A DNA stretch of 64,000 nucleotides from Tabrizicola fusiformis (GCF_013328815.1 NZ_JABUHN010000009.1:62001-126000); one strand, 5' to 3'. Positions 27,041 through 36,027 are shown, counted from the first letter of the stretch. Notes: a model not told the origin generated them from the sequence alone. Translations and numbers: made by a program.

Positions 27041-27068
27041 GGGCCGCATCCGCAGGGATGCGGCCCTT
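27041..27068 (+). terminator. Terminator after pilin 1
   Basis: GGGCCGCATC-cgcagg-GATGCGGCCC followed by TT, 38 bp after the stop. It probably limits readthrough into the second unit. Confidence 0.75.
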
Positions 27069-27143
27069 CGCCTTTGACACACAACCCCGGCTTGTGCCGC
27101 GAGTTTTCCCTGCAATCTTCCCGAAATCACCCCGCGGCCGCCC

Positions 27144-27268
27144 CAATCGGGCCATGAATCAGGGGCTTACTGTCCTCAAGCCGAAGCGAAGGCTACCGGA
27201 GCAGAGACCGGCGCGGGAAAGTTCGAAGCGGTGAAACCAGAGCAAAACGCAAACAAGGGACCTGAACC
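27144..27268 (+). promoter_or_regulatory. Conserved untranslated leader of pilin 2
   Basis: Second copy of the leader at 26670-26799, matching through CTCAAGCCGAAGCGAAGGC and GCGGTGAAACCAGAGCAAAA with a few small differences. It presumably gives pilin 2 its own expression signals. Confidence 0.6.
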
Positions 27269-27472
27269 ATGAAACTCCTGAACCTCTTCAAATCCTTCAA
27301 GTCGGACGAATCGGGCGCCGTGACCGTTGACTGGGTCGTGCTGACCGCAGCCATCGTCGGCCTGGGCATGGTCGTGATGACGACCGTCGGCGGCGGGATC
27401 GAAGATCTGGGCGACGATATCGTCACCGACCTGACTGATGGCTCGATCAACGGCTACGGCCCGAACAACTGA
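27269..27472 (+). CDS. Flp-like type IVb pilin, copy 2
   Basis: 67-aa near-identical duplicate of pilin 1; only residue 9 differs (Ser for Ala), in the leader that would be removed. The mature proteins are therefore predicted to be identical, with the G-AVTVDW processing site, hydrophobic helix and GYGPNN tail. The synonymous differences show that selection has kept both copies or that gene conversion is incomplete. It has its own leader and terminator. Confidence 0.8.
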   Translation: MKLLNLFKSFKSDESGAVTVDWVVLTAAIVGLGMVVMTTVGGGIEDLGDDIVTDLTDGSINGYGPNN

Positions 27473-27511
27473 TCGGCATCAGGCATCAGCCTGAACCGAT
27501 CCGCCTGACAG

Positions 27512-27539
27512 GGGCCGCATCCGCAAGGTTGCGGCCCTT
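27512..27539 (+). terminator. Terminator after pilin 2
   Basis: GGGCCGCA at 27512-27519 pairs with TGCGGCCC at 27530-27537, then TT. It corresponds to the terminator after pilin 1. Confidence 0.7.
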
Positions 27540-27670
27540 CCCTTTGGCCGGCACGCTCCTTTGCAATGCCCGAATGGCGCCATCTGTGCGCCGCAATCCT
27601 GGGGTCTTGTCGGGTTTGGGCCAATTGCGTGCAGGGCAGTCCTGCAAGCGGCATTTCGATGGTGACGATC

Positions 27671-27880
27671 ATGGTGTTTGAAAAGATCCGGTCTGCGCTT
27701 CGCTCCGTCATCTTCGATGAGGAAGGCGCCGTGACCGTCGACTGGGTTGTGTTGAGTGCCGCAATCATCGGAATTGCCATGGTTGTGCTGACGCCTATTG
27801 CCTTCGAGACAGGCAGCGCCTCGGAACAGGTGGCAGACTACATCGCCGGGGTTCCTTCCGGCTATGGCTCGAATGACTGA
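27671..27880 (+). CDS. Divergent third Flp-like pilin
   Basis: 69-aa paralogue of the two pilins upstream. It begins MVFEKIRSALRSVIFDEEG, then AVTVDWVVLSAAIIGIAMVV, with the same Asp-Trp in place of Glu-Tyr. The tail is shorter in charge and ends SGYGSND, comparable to NGYGPNN. It lacks the duplicated leader. The start is uncertain: ATG 27671 is chosen, and an in-frame ATG at 27659 adds four residues; neither has a strong ribosome site. It may be a minor pilin or an alternative major subunit. cpaB follows 45 bp later. Confidence 0.72.
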   Translation: MVFEKIRSALRSVIFDEEGAVTVDWVVLSAAIIGIAMVVLTPIAFETGSASEQVADYIAGVPSGYGSND

Positions 27881-27925
27881 TCTGCAAGGCCCGTGGGTGG
27901 GCGGTGCTGGAAAGATGGTGATGGT

Positions 27926-28762
27926 ATGAGAATGATTTTTGGACTGGTGCTGGTGGCGGGTCTGGCCTTGGCCGGGGCCGCTGTCTGGATGGCAAAGGGC
28001 TATATCTCGAAAACCGAGACTGCCCTGCAACAGGAATTGCAGATCAAGGCCAAGACCGGTGGTCTGGTCGAGGTCTTCGTGGTCAACAAGCCCAAATCCT
28101 ATGGCGAACAGTTGACCAAGGAAGACGTGCAAAAGATCTACTGGCCGAAGAACGCCCTGCCCGACGGCATCTTCATCGAGGATGCGCAGCTCTTCCCGGC
28201 AACCACGACCGAGCCGCGCTATGTGGCCCGCGACATGGAGAAGTTCGAACCGATCCTTGCGATCAAGGTGACCGAACCGGGCGTTCAGGCGGGTCTGAAC
28301 GGCGAGCTGGAAAAGGGCATGCGCGCCTTTGCGATCAAGGTCGAGGCCGCCGACTTCCTCCAGCCGGGCGACCATGTTGATGTCTACTGGACCGGCAGCA
28401 TCTCGGGCACCGAGGGTGAGTTCACCCGGCTGATCGAAACCGGCATGAAGATCATCGCCGTCGACCGCAACACCAAGAAAAGCTCGTCTCAGGGCCAGAT
28501 CACCAACCGCACGATGACGGTGGCTGCCACGCCGGAACAGGTGGCGCGGCTGGCGCAGGGGCAGGCAACCGGACGGCTGGCGATGTCACTGGTCGGCGTC
28601 GGGGATGAGACCGGCGGCGGGCTGGTCGAGGTGGACAGCAAGGCGCTTCTGGGCGTGGTCGAACAGGCGCCGGTGGCGCAGGCGCCCGAGGCGCAGGTCT
28701 GCACCATCCGCACCCGCAAGGGCGCCGAGGTGGTGGAAATTCCGATCCCCTGCACCAACTGA
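27926..28762 (+). CDS. cpaB: Flp pilus assembly protein CpaB (RcpC)
   Basis: 278-aa periplasmic protein of the Tad pilus, thought to stabilise or gate the secretin. It has an N-terminal membrane anchor (IFGLVLVAGLALAGAAVWMA). An SAF-like domain with VFVVNKPKSYGEQLTKEDVQ follows. The CpaB/RcpC core includes GMRAFAIKVEAADFLQPGDH and VDVYWTGSISG. The C-terminal end (CTIRTRKGAEVVEIPIPC) carries two Cys. Among several close ATGs, 27926 is chosen because it starts directly at the anchor. Confidence 0.92.
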   Translation: MRMIFGLVLVAGLALAGAAVWMAKGYISKTETALQQELQIKAKTGGLVEVFVVNKPKSYGEQLTKEDVQKIYWPKNALPDGIFIEDAQLFPATTTEPRYVARDMEKFEPILAIKVTEPGVQAGLNGELEKGMRAFAIKVEAADFLQPGDHVDVYWTGSISGTEGEFTRLIETGMKIIAVDRNTKKSSSQGQITNRTMTVAATPEQVARLAQGQATGRLAMSLVGVGDETGGGLVEVDSKALLGVVEQAPVAQAPEAQVCTIRTRKGAEVVEIPIPCTN

Positions 28763-28777
28763 ACCGGGAAAAATCGC

Positions 28778-28810
28778 AAGGCGCGGCCCCATAACTGGTG
28801 CCGCGCCTTT
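28778..28810 (+). terminator. Hairpin between cpaB and cpaC
   Basis: AAGGCGCGGC pairs with GCCGCGCCTT across a 12-nt loop, followed by T residues, in the 204-bp cpaB-cpaC gap. It looks like an intrinsic terminator or attenuator separating pilin-cpaB from the secretin onward. Confidence 0.65.
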
Positions 28811-28966
28811 GCCTTGCCGCGATGGCTGGGGTCTGTTGCAGGTCATCCACATCAGGAACCGGCTCCAACCAATTGATTCTTGCATAAAAACGCCATTTCC
28901 CGCATGATCCGGGGTGGAGCGGGCGAAAAGAACCCGCCCAGAGGCGTGATCGAAAGGGCAGGTCAC

Positions 28967-30373
28967 ATGGGAATGCGAAGCCTATTGGCGGCGGGAATGC
29001 TGGGGTTGGTCCTGGCATCTTCTGTGCTGTCCCCCGTGCAGGCTCAGACCTTGCGCGTCCTTCAGGGCAGCGAAAGCGCGCCCCTTCAGGTGCCGATGAA
29101 CCGCGCCGTGGTGGTCGAAAGCGATACGCCCTTTGCCGAGTTGTCGATCGCCAATCCGGGCATCGCCGATATTTCGACGCTCTCGGACAAATCCATCTAC
29201 GTGCTGGGCAAGACGCCCGGGCGCACGACGCTGACGCTTCTGGCGGCCGATGGCACGCTGATTTCCAACGTCGATGTGCATGTCACCCCCGACATCGCCG
29301 AGTTCAAGGAACGCCTCCAACAGATTCTGCCCGGCGAAAAGATCGAGGTGCGGACGGCCAATGACGGCATCGTGCTGTCCGGCACGGTCAGTTCAACCGC
29401 CAAACTGGACCGCGCGCTGGATCTGGCCAATCGCTATGCGCCTGAACGGGTGTCGAACCTGATGACGGTGGGCGGCACGCAGCAGGTGATGCTCAAGGTG
29501 CGCTTTGCCGAAATGCAACGCTCGGTTTCCAAGAACCTGTCGGCCTCACTGGGGATGGCGGGCGGCAATTCGGTGGGCGTGATCGGCGGTTCGGGGCAGT
29601 TTGCCAACCACAACAACCTGAATTCGGTGCTGAACGGCAATACCTTTACCTCTGGCAACGAAGCCGAAGGACGGATGACGCTGGGCTTCTCGGCCGGGTC
29701 GCTGGAATTTGCGGTGCTGCTTGAGGCGCTGGAATCGAAGGGTGTGGTGCGGACGCTGGCCGAACCGAACCTGACGGCACTGTCGGGGCAAGAGGCCAAG
29801 TTCCTTGCCGGCGGCGAATACCCGATCCCGGTCAGCTCGACCGACGGGGTGGTGACCATCGAATACAAGCCCTTCGGGGTAGAGCTGAACTTCACGCCGG
29901 TCGTGGTGGATGGGGATATCATCAACCTGACGATCAACGCCTCGGTCTCGTCGATCGACACCACCGTCACCTTGCAGAACGACGGGTTCAGCCTGAACGC
30001 CTTCAAGCGGCGCGAAACCTCGACCACGGTGGAAATGCGCGACGGCGAAAGCTTTGCCATCGCCGGCCTGTTGCAGGACGATTTCCGCGACCTGAACGGC
30101 CAGGTGCCGTGGCTGGGCGACATTCCGGTGCTGGGCGCCCTGTTCCGCAGCGCGGAATATGAGCGGGCGCAATCGGAACTGGTGATCATCGTCACGCCGC
30201 ATCTGGTCACGCCGACCCGGGGCGAGGCGCTGGCCCTGCCGACCGACCGGATCAAGCTGCCGACCGAAAAGGATCTGTTCCTGTTCGGCAATGTCGCGGG
30301 CCGTCCGAAAGGCGCTGCGGGCGAAGTGGCCCGGCAGGACTTTACCGGCTCTTACGGCTATGTGATGGAGTAG
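28967..30373 (+). CDS. cpaC: Flp pilus outer-membrane secretin CpaC (RcpA)
   Basis: 468-aa type II/III secretin family protein forming the outer-membrane channel of the Tad pilus. The signal peptide ends at VQA-Q. The N-terminal pilus-secretin domain has NRAVVVESDTPFAELSIANP, and SDKSIYVLGKTPGRTTLTLL follows. A BON-like segment covers about residues 110-165. The secretin core begins near residue 165 and includes VRTLAEPNLTALSGQEAKFL and AGGEYPIPV. The closing strand is VPWLGDIPVLGALFRS. The OmpA-like gene starts 3 bp after the stop. Confidence 0.95.
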   Translation: MGMRSLLAAGMLGLVLASSVLSPVQAQTLRVLQGSESAPLQVPMNRAVVVESDTPFAELSIANPGIADISTLSDKSIYVLGKTPGRTTLTLLAADGTLISNVDVHVTPDIAEFKERLQQILPGEKIEVRTANDGIVLSGTVSSTAKLDRALDLANRYAPERVSNLMTVGGTQQVMLKVRFAEMQRSVSKNLSASLGMAGGNSVGVIGGSGQFANHNNLNSVLNGNTFTSGNEAEGRMTLGFSAGSLEFAVLLEALESKGVVRTLAEPNLTALSGQEAKFLAGGEYPIPVSSTDGVVTIEYKPFGVELNFTPVVVDGDIINLTINASVSSIDTTVTLQNDGFSLNAFKRRETSTTVEMRDGESFAIAGLLQDDFRDLNGQVPWLGDIPVLGALFRSAEYERAQSELVIIVTPHLVTPTRGEALALPTDRIKLPTEKDLFLFGNVAGRPKGAAGEVARQDFTGSYGYVME

Positions 30374-30376
30374 GGC

Positions 30377-31027
30377 ATGGCTTTGCGCGCGATCCTGATG
30401 GCCTCTGTCGCGGCCATGGCCCTGACCGGATGCACCGATACCGATTTCTTCCGCGAGGTCGGCTCTGAGGTGGATGAGGGCGGCTTTGGCAACGCCACCA
30501 TGAACAACACCATGCTGATGACCGGCCAGATCGAGGCGACGGTGGCGCTTGGCCGCCGCTTTGCCAACGAAGTGCCGACGACGATCAACTTTGCCTTCAA
30601 CTCGTCGCAGCTTTCGGATGCCGCCCGCGCCACGCTGCGCGAGCAGGCCAAATGGATCCGGCAATTCCCCGAGGTGCGCTTCCGGGTCTATGGCCATACC
30701 GATCTTGTGGGCTCTGAGGCGTATAACAAGGCGCTGGGGCTGCGGCGGGCGAATGCGGCGGTGGCCTTCCTTGTGGGGCAGGGCATCGGCTCGGCCCGGC
30801 TTGAGGCGGTGGTGTCTTTCGGCAAGACCCGCCCCGTGATCCAGACCCCCGGCCCCGAAGAGCGCAACCGCCGCACGGTGACCGAAGTGGTTGGCTTCGT
30901 GCAGGACAACCCGATGGTTCTGAACGGCAAATATGCCGAAATCATCATGCGGGAATATGTCAAATCCGGCAAACGGGAACATCCGACCAACACCACGGTC
31001 GGAACCGAGGTTGACCCCTCGCAGTAA
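30377..31027 (+). CDS. OmpA-family lipoprotein in the cpaD position of the Tad locus
   Basis: 216-aa outer-membrane lipoprotein. The signal peptide ends in the lipobox LTGC (Cys19). The C-terminal OmpA peptidoglycan-binding domain shows INFAFNSSQLSDAARATLRE and VRFRVYGHTDLVGSEAYNKA, then LRRANAAVAFLV. Most tad loci carry CpaD/RcpB here as secretin pilotin partner; this protein has a murein-binding domain instead, and I see no CpaD gene in the window. It lies 3 bp after cpaC, so it is clearly coupled to the secretin. A terminator follows. Confidence 0.88.
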   Translation: MALRAILMASVAAMALTGCTDTDFFREVGSEVDEGGFGNATMNNTMLMTGQIEATVALGRRFANEVPTTINFAFNSSQLSDAARATLREQAKWIRQFPEVRFRVYGHTDLVGSEAYNKALGLRRANAAVAFLVGQGIGSARLEAVVSFGKTRPVIQTPGPEERNRRTVTEVVGFVQDNPMVLNGKYAEIIMREYVKSGKREHPTNTTVGTEVDPSQ

Positions 31028-31034
31028 CCGCAAC

Positions 31035-31057
31035 AGGGGCCGCAATGCGGCCCCTTT
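31035..31057 (+). terminator. Intrinsic terminator after the ompA-like gene
   Basis: GGGGCCGCA and TGCGGCCCC form a tight stem followed by TTTCGTTT. It divides the tad locus into an upstream and a downstream unit. The 31058-31250 gap then has a TTGACG at 31098 that could be the -35 of a cpaE promoter, with no good -10. Confidence 0.75.
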
Positions 31058-31250
31058 CGTTTCCTTTCCGGCACGATCCATCGTTAAAATTCAAAGATTG
31101 ACGCTTTTTTAGCCCCAATCTCGACAAACTCCCCCTGCACCTTCGGCCTAATGGGAACAGTCTGCCGCAGCGACATGCGGCCGGCCCCCGGGGCCCTGAT
31201 CGCCGGACGCGATCAGGCATCGGAGGCTGATAGTGGAAGGGCACGAGGCG

Positions 31251-32540
31251 ATGACGAGCGTGGCGAACCTGCAACCCGATCCTGCACCGCTTCTGGCGTG
31301 TACGATCTCGCGCGATGTCCAGAATTTCGATCTGCTCATCGACGAGATGGAGCTGGAACTGGGCGAGGCCTGGGGCGACCTGGGATTTGAGGATGCGCTG
31401 GTCTTCTTTGGCCAGCCGGATGCGGCGGGGCTGGAGTTCGTGGCCATCGCGGTGAACGGCGCCGACGAGGCGGACCTTGCCACGATCACCGACATCATCC
31501 GGGCAGCAAAGGAACGGTCGATCAAGGTGATCCTGATTGCCGATCAGGTCAGCCCGATTGCCCTGCATCAGATGTTGCGGCTCGGTGCCGATGATTTCGT
31601 GCCCTATCCGCTGCCCGAAGGTGCCCTGCACGAATCGATCGAGCGTATCCGCAAACCGGCCCCGGCCCCCGAGCCAGCCCCGGTCGCCGCAGCGGCGGCG
31701 GCCCCTGCCCCGGCCGCCGATCCCGATGCCGGCACCCATCCCGCCTTCAAGGCCAAGGGCGACCGCGACGGTGTGGTCCTGCCGGTGCATGGGCTGGCGG
31801 GCGGCTGCGGCGCCTCGACCTTTGCGACCAACCTCGCCTGGGAACTGGCCACGGTGGACAAGACACCGCCGCGGGTTTGCCTGATCGACTTTGACTTTCA
31901 GTATGGCTCGGCTGCGACCTATCTGGACCTGCCGCGCAAGGAAGCGGTGTTCGAGATTCTGACGGACACCGCCCATGCCGACAGCGACACGCTGTTGCAG
32001 GCGATGCTGACCTTCAACGACCGGCTGCATGTGCTGACGGCTCCGTCCGACATGCTGCCGCTGGATATTCTGGGGCCTGAAGAGATCGGCAAGATCATCG
32101 ACATGGCACGCGCCAATTTCGATTTCGTGGTCATCGACATGCCGAAAACCATCGTGGCCTGGACGGAAACCGTGCTGAACCGCGCGCATCTTTACTTTGC
32201 GCCGCTGGAGCTTGACCTGCGCTCGGCCCAGAACGTGCTGCGGCTGGTCCGCGCGCTCAAGGCTGAGGGGCTGCCGCATGAAAAGCTGCGCTTCGTGCTG
32301 AACCGGGCGCCGAAATTCACCGACCTCTCTGCCAAGAGCCGGGTCAAGCGGATGGCCGAAAGCCTCGACATCAGCTTTGAGGTGCAACTGCCCGACGGTG
32401 GCGCGCAGGTGACGCAGGCCAATGACCACGGCCTGCCCCTGTCCGAGAATGCCGGGAAGAATCCGCTACGCCGCGAAATCCAGAAACTGGCCAAATCGCT
32501 TTTCGATCTGAACAAGGCGGTCGAGGCCGGCAGGGCCTGA
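31251..32540 (+). CDS. cpaE: Tad pilus localisation ATPase CpaE (TadZ)
   Basis: 429-aa MinD/ParA-like protein that places the Tad machine at the cell pole. The N-terminal atypical receiver-like domain (about residues 15-135) includes CTISRDVQNFDLLIDEME and SPIALHQMLRLGADDFVPYP. An Ala/Pro-rich linker near residues 138-165 follows. The ATPase half has VHGLAGGCGASTFATNLAWE (deviant Walker A), CLIDFDFQYGSAATYLDL and FVVIDMPKTIVAW. ATG 31251 matches the usual start. A GTG at 31233 with a well-spaced GGAGG is a real alternative adding six residues. Confidence 0.92.
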   Translation: MTSVANLQPDPAPLLACTISRDVQNFDLLIDEMELELGEAWGDLGFEDALVFFGQPDAAGLEFVAIAVNGADEADLATITDIIRAAKERSIKVILIADQVSPIALHQMLRLGADDFVPYPLPEGALHESIERIRKPAPAPEPAPVAAAAAAPAPAADPDAGTHPAFKAKGDRDGVVLPVHGLAGGCGASTFATNLAWELATVDKTPPRVCLIDFDFQYGSAATYLDLPRKEAVFEILTDTAHADSDTLLQAMLTFNDRLHVLTAPSDMLPLDILGPEEIGKIIDMARANFDFVVIDMPKTIVAWTETVLNRAHLYFAPLELDLRSAQNVLRLVRALKAEGLPHEKLRFVLNRAPKFTDLSAKSRVKRMAESLDISFEVQLPDGGAQVTQANDHGLPLSENAGKNPLRREIQKLAKSLFDLNKAVEAGRA

Positions 32541-32583
32541 GGCCCGCCGCCACCGCGACACACAGCGACACCTGGGGGAACAG

Positions 32584-34047
32584 ATGTTTTCGCGTTTCAA
32601 AAAGCCTGAAGGGGCGCCCGGCCGTCCTGCCGCCACCGCGCCGGTGACGCAGGCCACGCCTTCCGCCCGCCCCGCGGCGGGTGCAGCGGCACCCAAAGCC
32701 ATGACCGGCGGCCGTGCAGCCGCGGGGGCCACCGTGCGGCCCGCAGCCGAAATGGCCGCGCAGGACAAGGAAAAGAAACGCAAGGACCGGATGCAGGAGC
32801 TGAAGACCGAGCTGCACAAGCGTCTTCTGGACAACCTGAATCTTGCCGCGCTGGAAAAGGCCACCGAAGCCAGCCTGAAATCGGAAATCGCCGCCATCGC
32901 CGCCGAGGCGCTGGATGAAATGTCGGTCGCGCTGAACAAGGACGACCGCAGCACGCTGAACCAGGAACTTTATGACGAGGTGATGGGCCTTGGCCCGCTT
33001 GAGCCGCTGCTCAAGGACGAATCGGTCAACGATATTCTGGTCAACGGGCCGAACCGGATCTTTGTGGAACGCTCGGGCAAGCTGGAACTGACCGACATCA
33101 CCTTCAAGGATGAACGCCACCTGCTGCGGATCATCGACAAGATCGTGTCGGCGGTGGGTCGCCGGGTGGATGAAAGCAACCCTTATTGCGACGCCCGCCT
33201 TGCCGATGGCAGCCGTTTCAACTGCATGGTGCCGCCGGTCGCGGTGGATGGCAGCCTTGTTTCCATTCGGAAATTCAAGAAGGAAAAGCTGGGCGTTCCC
33301 GATCTGGTGCGCTTTGGCGCCTTTACCGAGGAAATCGCGCTCTATCTGCAAGCCGCGGTTTCGACCCGGCTGAACATCATCGTTTCGGGCGGCACGGGTT
33401 CGGGGAAAACCACCACGCTGAACGCGCTGTCCAGCTTCATCGACAACCGCGAGCGGGTGCTGACCATCGAAGACACCGCCGAATTGCAACTGCAACAGGT
33501 GCATGTCGGCCGGATGGAAAGCCGCCCGCCGAACGTCGAAGGCAAGGGCGCGGTGACGCAGCGCGACTGTCTGCGCAACGCGCTGCGGATGCGCCCCGAC
33601 CGGATCATCGTGGGCGAAACCCGGGGTGAGGAAGTCATCGACATGCTTCAGGCGATGAACACCGGCCATGACGGATCGATGACCACGATCCACGCCAACT
33701 CGGCCCGCGACGGCATCAGCCGTCTGGAAAACATGGTCGCCATGGCCGGGATCGAAATGCCGCTGAAGGCGGTGCGCAGCCAGATCGCCTCGGCTGTCAA
33801 CCTGATCGTGCAGGCCAGCCGCTTGCAGGACGGCTCGCGCCGGATGGTGTCGGTGACGGAAATCACCGGCATGGAAGGCGAAGTGATCTCGATGCAGGAA
33901 ATCTTCCGCTACGAACGCCTTGGGGTGGAACCGAACGGCAAGATCATTGGCCGCTTCAATGCGACGGGCGTCCGCAGCCATTACTCGGACCGCTTCAAGC
34001 AATGGGGTTACGACCTGCCCGCCTCGATCTATGAACCGCTTATCTGA
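32584..34047 (+). CDS. cpaF: Tad pilus assembly ATPase CpaF (TadA)
   Basis: 487-aa secretion ATPase of the VirB11/PilB superfamily powering pilus extension and retraction. A low-complexity Ala/Pro-rich N-terminus (about residues 10-60) precedes a helical region. The core has [20 protein letters not shown]. Walker A is [20 protein letters not shown], the Asp box [15 protein letters not shown], Walker [21 protein letters not shown] and the His box [16 protein letters not shown]. The start has GGGGGA upstream. It is 43 bp after cpaE. Confidence 0.96.
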   Translation: MFSRFKKPEGAPGRPAATAPVTQATPSARPAAGAAAPKAMTGGRAAAGATVRPAAEMAAQDKEKKRKDRMQELKTELHKRLLDNLNLAALEKATEASLKSEIAAIAAEALDEMSVALNKDDRSTLNQELYDEVMGLGPLEPLLKDESVNDILVNGPNRIFVERSGKLELTDITFKDERHLLRIIDKIVSAVGRRVDESNPYCDARLADGSRFNCMVPPVAVDGSLVSIRKFKKEKLGVPDLVRFGAFTEEIALYLQAAVSTRLNIIVSGGTGSGKTTTLNALSSFIDNRERVLTIEDTAELQLQQVHVGRMESRPPNVEGKGAVTQRDCLRNALRMRPDRIIVGETRGEEVIDMLQAMNTGHDGSMTTIHANSARDGISRLENMVAMAGIEMPLKAVRSQIASAVNLIVQASRLQDGSRRMVSVTEITGMEGEVISMQEIFRYERLGVEPNGKIIGRFNATGVRSHYSDRFKQWGYDLPASIYEPLI

Positions 34048-34056
34048 GGAACCGCC

Positions 34057-35025
34057 ATGCAAATCTCAGCCGCGCCGCTGATCTATATCCTGATCTTCGT
34101 GGCCGTCCTTGTGCTGGTGGAGGGCCTCTATCTGACGGTCTTCGGCAAGTCGATCAGTCTCAACAGCCGGATGAGCCGCCGTCTGGCCCTGCTGGAAAAG
34201 AACCAGAACCGTGAACAGGTTCTGGAGCAACTCCGCAAGGAGATGAGCCAGCATCTGAATTCGCGCGGGATTCCGCTGTATTCCATTCTGGCGGCCAAGG
34301 CGCAGAAGGCCAACATCGCCTTTTCGCCGCAGCAACTGATCATGATCATGGGTGGCTTGTCGGTGGTGGCCTATCTGGGCCTGACGCTGGGCACCGAGGC
34401 CAGCACGCCGGTCCGCGCGCTGATCGCCATCGCCATGGGGATTGGTGGCGTCTACACTTGGGTCAACAACAAGGCCAAGAAGCGGATGGCCCTGCTGGAG
34501 GAACAGCTTCCCGACGCGGTGGAGCTGATGGTGCGCAGCCTGCGGGTGGGGCATCCGTTTTCCTCGGCCATCGGCATTGTGTCCAAGGAAGTGCCCGACC
34601 CCTTGGGGACCGAATTCGGCATGATCGCCGACGAGGCCGCCTATGGCCGCGACGTTGCCGAAAGCCTGAAAGCCTTTGCCGAGCGGATGGACAGCCAGGA
34701 TTTGCGCTTTCTTGCCGTGGCCGTGACGATCCAGCAGCAATCGGGCGGCAACCTGGCCGAGATTCTTGACGGTCTGGCCAAAGTGATCCGCGCCCGGTTC
34801 AAGCTGTTCCGCCGGGTCAAGGCCATCACCGCCGAGGCGAAATGGTCGGGCATGTTCCTGTCGGCCTTCCCGATTGGCGCGCTGATCATGATTTCGGTGG
34901 TCAAGCCGGACTATTACGACAAGGTGAAAGACACCCCCGCCTTCATTCCCGCGGCGCTGGTCGTGGCGGTCTTTCTGGTGGTCAACGTCGTCTTCATGAA
35001 GATGATGGTCAATATCAAGGTCTAG
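34057..35025 (+). CDS. tadB: Tad inner-membrane platform protein TadB
   Basis: 322-aa GspF-like platform protein. It has an N-terminal helix (IYILIFVAVLVLVEGLYLTV), a further membrane pair near residues 90-140, and two C-terminal helices (SGMFLSAFPIGALIMISVV and FIPAALVVAVFLVVNVVF). The cytoplasmic T2SSF domain between them contains EEQLPDAVELMVRSLRVGHP and VTIQQQSGGNLAEILDGLAK. The start follows GAGGAACC. It lies 9 bp after cpaF and 6 bp before tadC. Confidence 0.95.
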   Translation: MQISAAPLIYILIFVAVLVLVEGLYLTVFGKSISLNSRMSRRLALLEKNQNREQVLEQLRKEMSQHLNSRGIPLYSILAAKAQKANIAFSPQQLIMIMGGLSVVAYLGLTLGTEASTPVRALIAIAMGIGGVYTWVNNKAKKRMALLEEQLPDAVELMVRSLRVGHPFSSAIGIVSKEVPDPLGTEFGMIADEAAYGRDVAESLKAFAERMDSQDLRFLAVAVTIQQQSGGNLAEILDGLAKVIRARFKLFRRVKAITAEAKWSGMFLSAFPIGALIMISVVKPDYYDKVKDTPAFIPAALVVAVFLVVNVVFMKMMVNIKV

Positions 35026-35031
35026 GGCATC

Positions 35032-36021
35032 ATGGATTTTCTGAGCAACCTCAATACGATGCTGACCAGCCAGTTCGGCCCGCTGGGCCCATTCCTGGCG
35101 ATCGGGCTCTTGGGTCTGGCGCTGATCCTGGTCACCCTGCCTTCGATGCTGAAAAAGCAGGAAGACCCGCTGGCCAAACTCAAGGCGCAGCGTGAAGGCA
35201 CGGCCCGCGCCGCCAAGGCGGGCGGCGGGGCCGATCTGCGCCGCGGCCAGGACCGCGACAAGCTGGAGAAGTTCGCCGGCTTCCTCGAACCGCAGGATGC
35301 CGAAACCATGTCTGCCTCGCGGCTCAAGATGCTGCGGGCGGGGTATCGGGCCAAGAATGCGGTGCGGATGTTCCACTTTGCGCAATTCGCGCTGGGTCTG
35401 GGCTTTCTGGCCCTTGGGATGATCTATGCGCTGGTCGTTTCTTCGCAGCAGGAGGTCGGCACGCAATTCATGATCATCGCCACCATCGGTCCGGGGGCGG
35501 CGGGCTATTACCTGCCGCAATACTGGGTGCAGCGCCGGTTGCAGGCCCGTCAGGCCGAGATCGTCGCCGGTTTTCCCGATGCACTGGACATGATGCTGGT
35601 CTGTGTCGAGGCGGGCCAATCGCTGGACCAGTCGATCAACCGCGTCGCCAAGGAAAGCCGCGCCGGATACCCTGCCCTCGCCGATGAATTCGAGATGGTC
35701 GCGCATGAGGTGAAGGCCGGCAAGGAACGGGTGCAGGTGCTGAAGGATATGTCGGAACGGGTGGGCATCTCGGATGTGTCGTCCTTCGTCACGACGCTGG
35801 TGCAATCGGCCACCTTCGGCACCTCGATTGCCGAGGCGCTCCGGGTTTATTCGGCAGAAATGCGCGACAAGCGCGTGATGCGCGCCGAAGAGAAGGCAAA
35901 CACCTTGCCGACCAAGCTGACGCTGGGCACAATGATGTTTACCGTGCCGCCCTTGATGATCATCCTGATCGGACCGTCGGTCTACGGCATTTCGCAGACG
36001 CTGAGCGGTGGCGGGGGCTGA
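35032..36021 (+). CDS. tadC: Tad inner-membrane platform protein TadC
   Basis: 329-aa second GspF-like platform protein. It has an N-terminal helix (FLAIGLLGLALILVTLPSML), a central membrane pair, a T2SSF domain with GFPDALDMMLVCVEAGQSLD and FVTTLVQSATFGTSIAEALR, and a C-terminal helix near MFTVPPLMIILIGPSVYG. TadB and TadC together form the base on which CpaF works. Confidence 0.95.
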   Translation: MDFLSNLNTMLTSQFGPLGPFLAIGLLGLALILVTLPSMLKKQEDPLAKLKAQREGTARAAKAGGGADLRRGQDRDKLEKFAGFLEPQDAETMSASRLKMLRAGYRAKNAVRMFHFAQFALGLGFLALGMIYALVVSSQQEVGTQFMIIATIGPGAAGYYLPQYWVQRRLQARQAEIVAGFPDALDMMLVCVEAGQSLDQSINRVAKESRAGYPALADEFEMVAHEVKAGKERVQVLKDMSERVGISDVSSFVTTLVQSATFGTSIAEALRVYSAEMRDKRVMRAEEKANTLPTKLTLGTMMFTVPPLMIILIGPSVYGISQTLSGGGG

Positions 36022-36027
36022 CAAGAC

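Larger units (their letters stand above)
26670..27539 (+). repeat. Tandem duplication: leader + pilin + terminator, about 470-bp period
   Basis: Unit 1 is about 26670-27068 and unit 2 about 27144-27539; start codons are 469 bp apart. In the 204-bp coding parts I count seven differences: six synonymous, plus one that changes Ala9 to Ser. Each unit ends with its own GGGCCGCA...TGCGGCCC hairpin. Confidence 0.85.
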
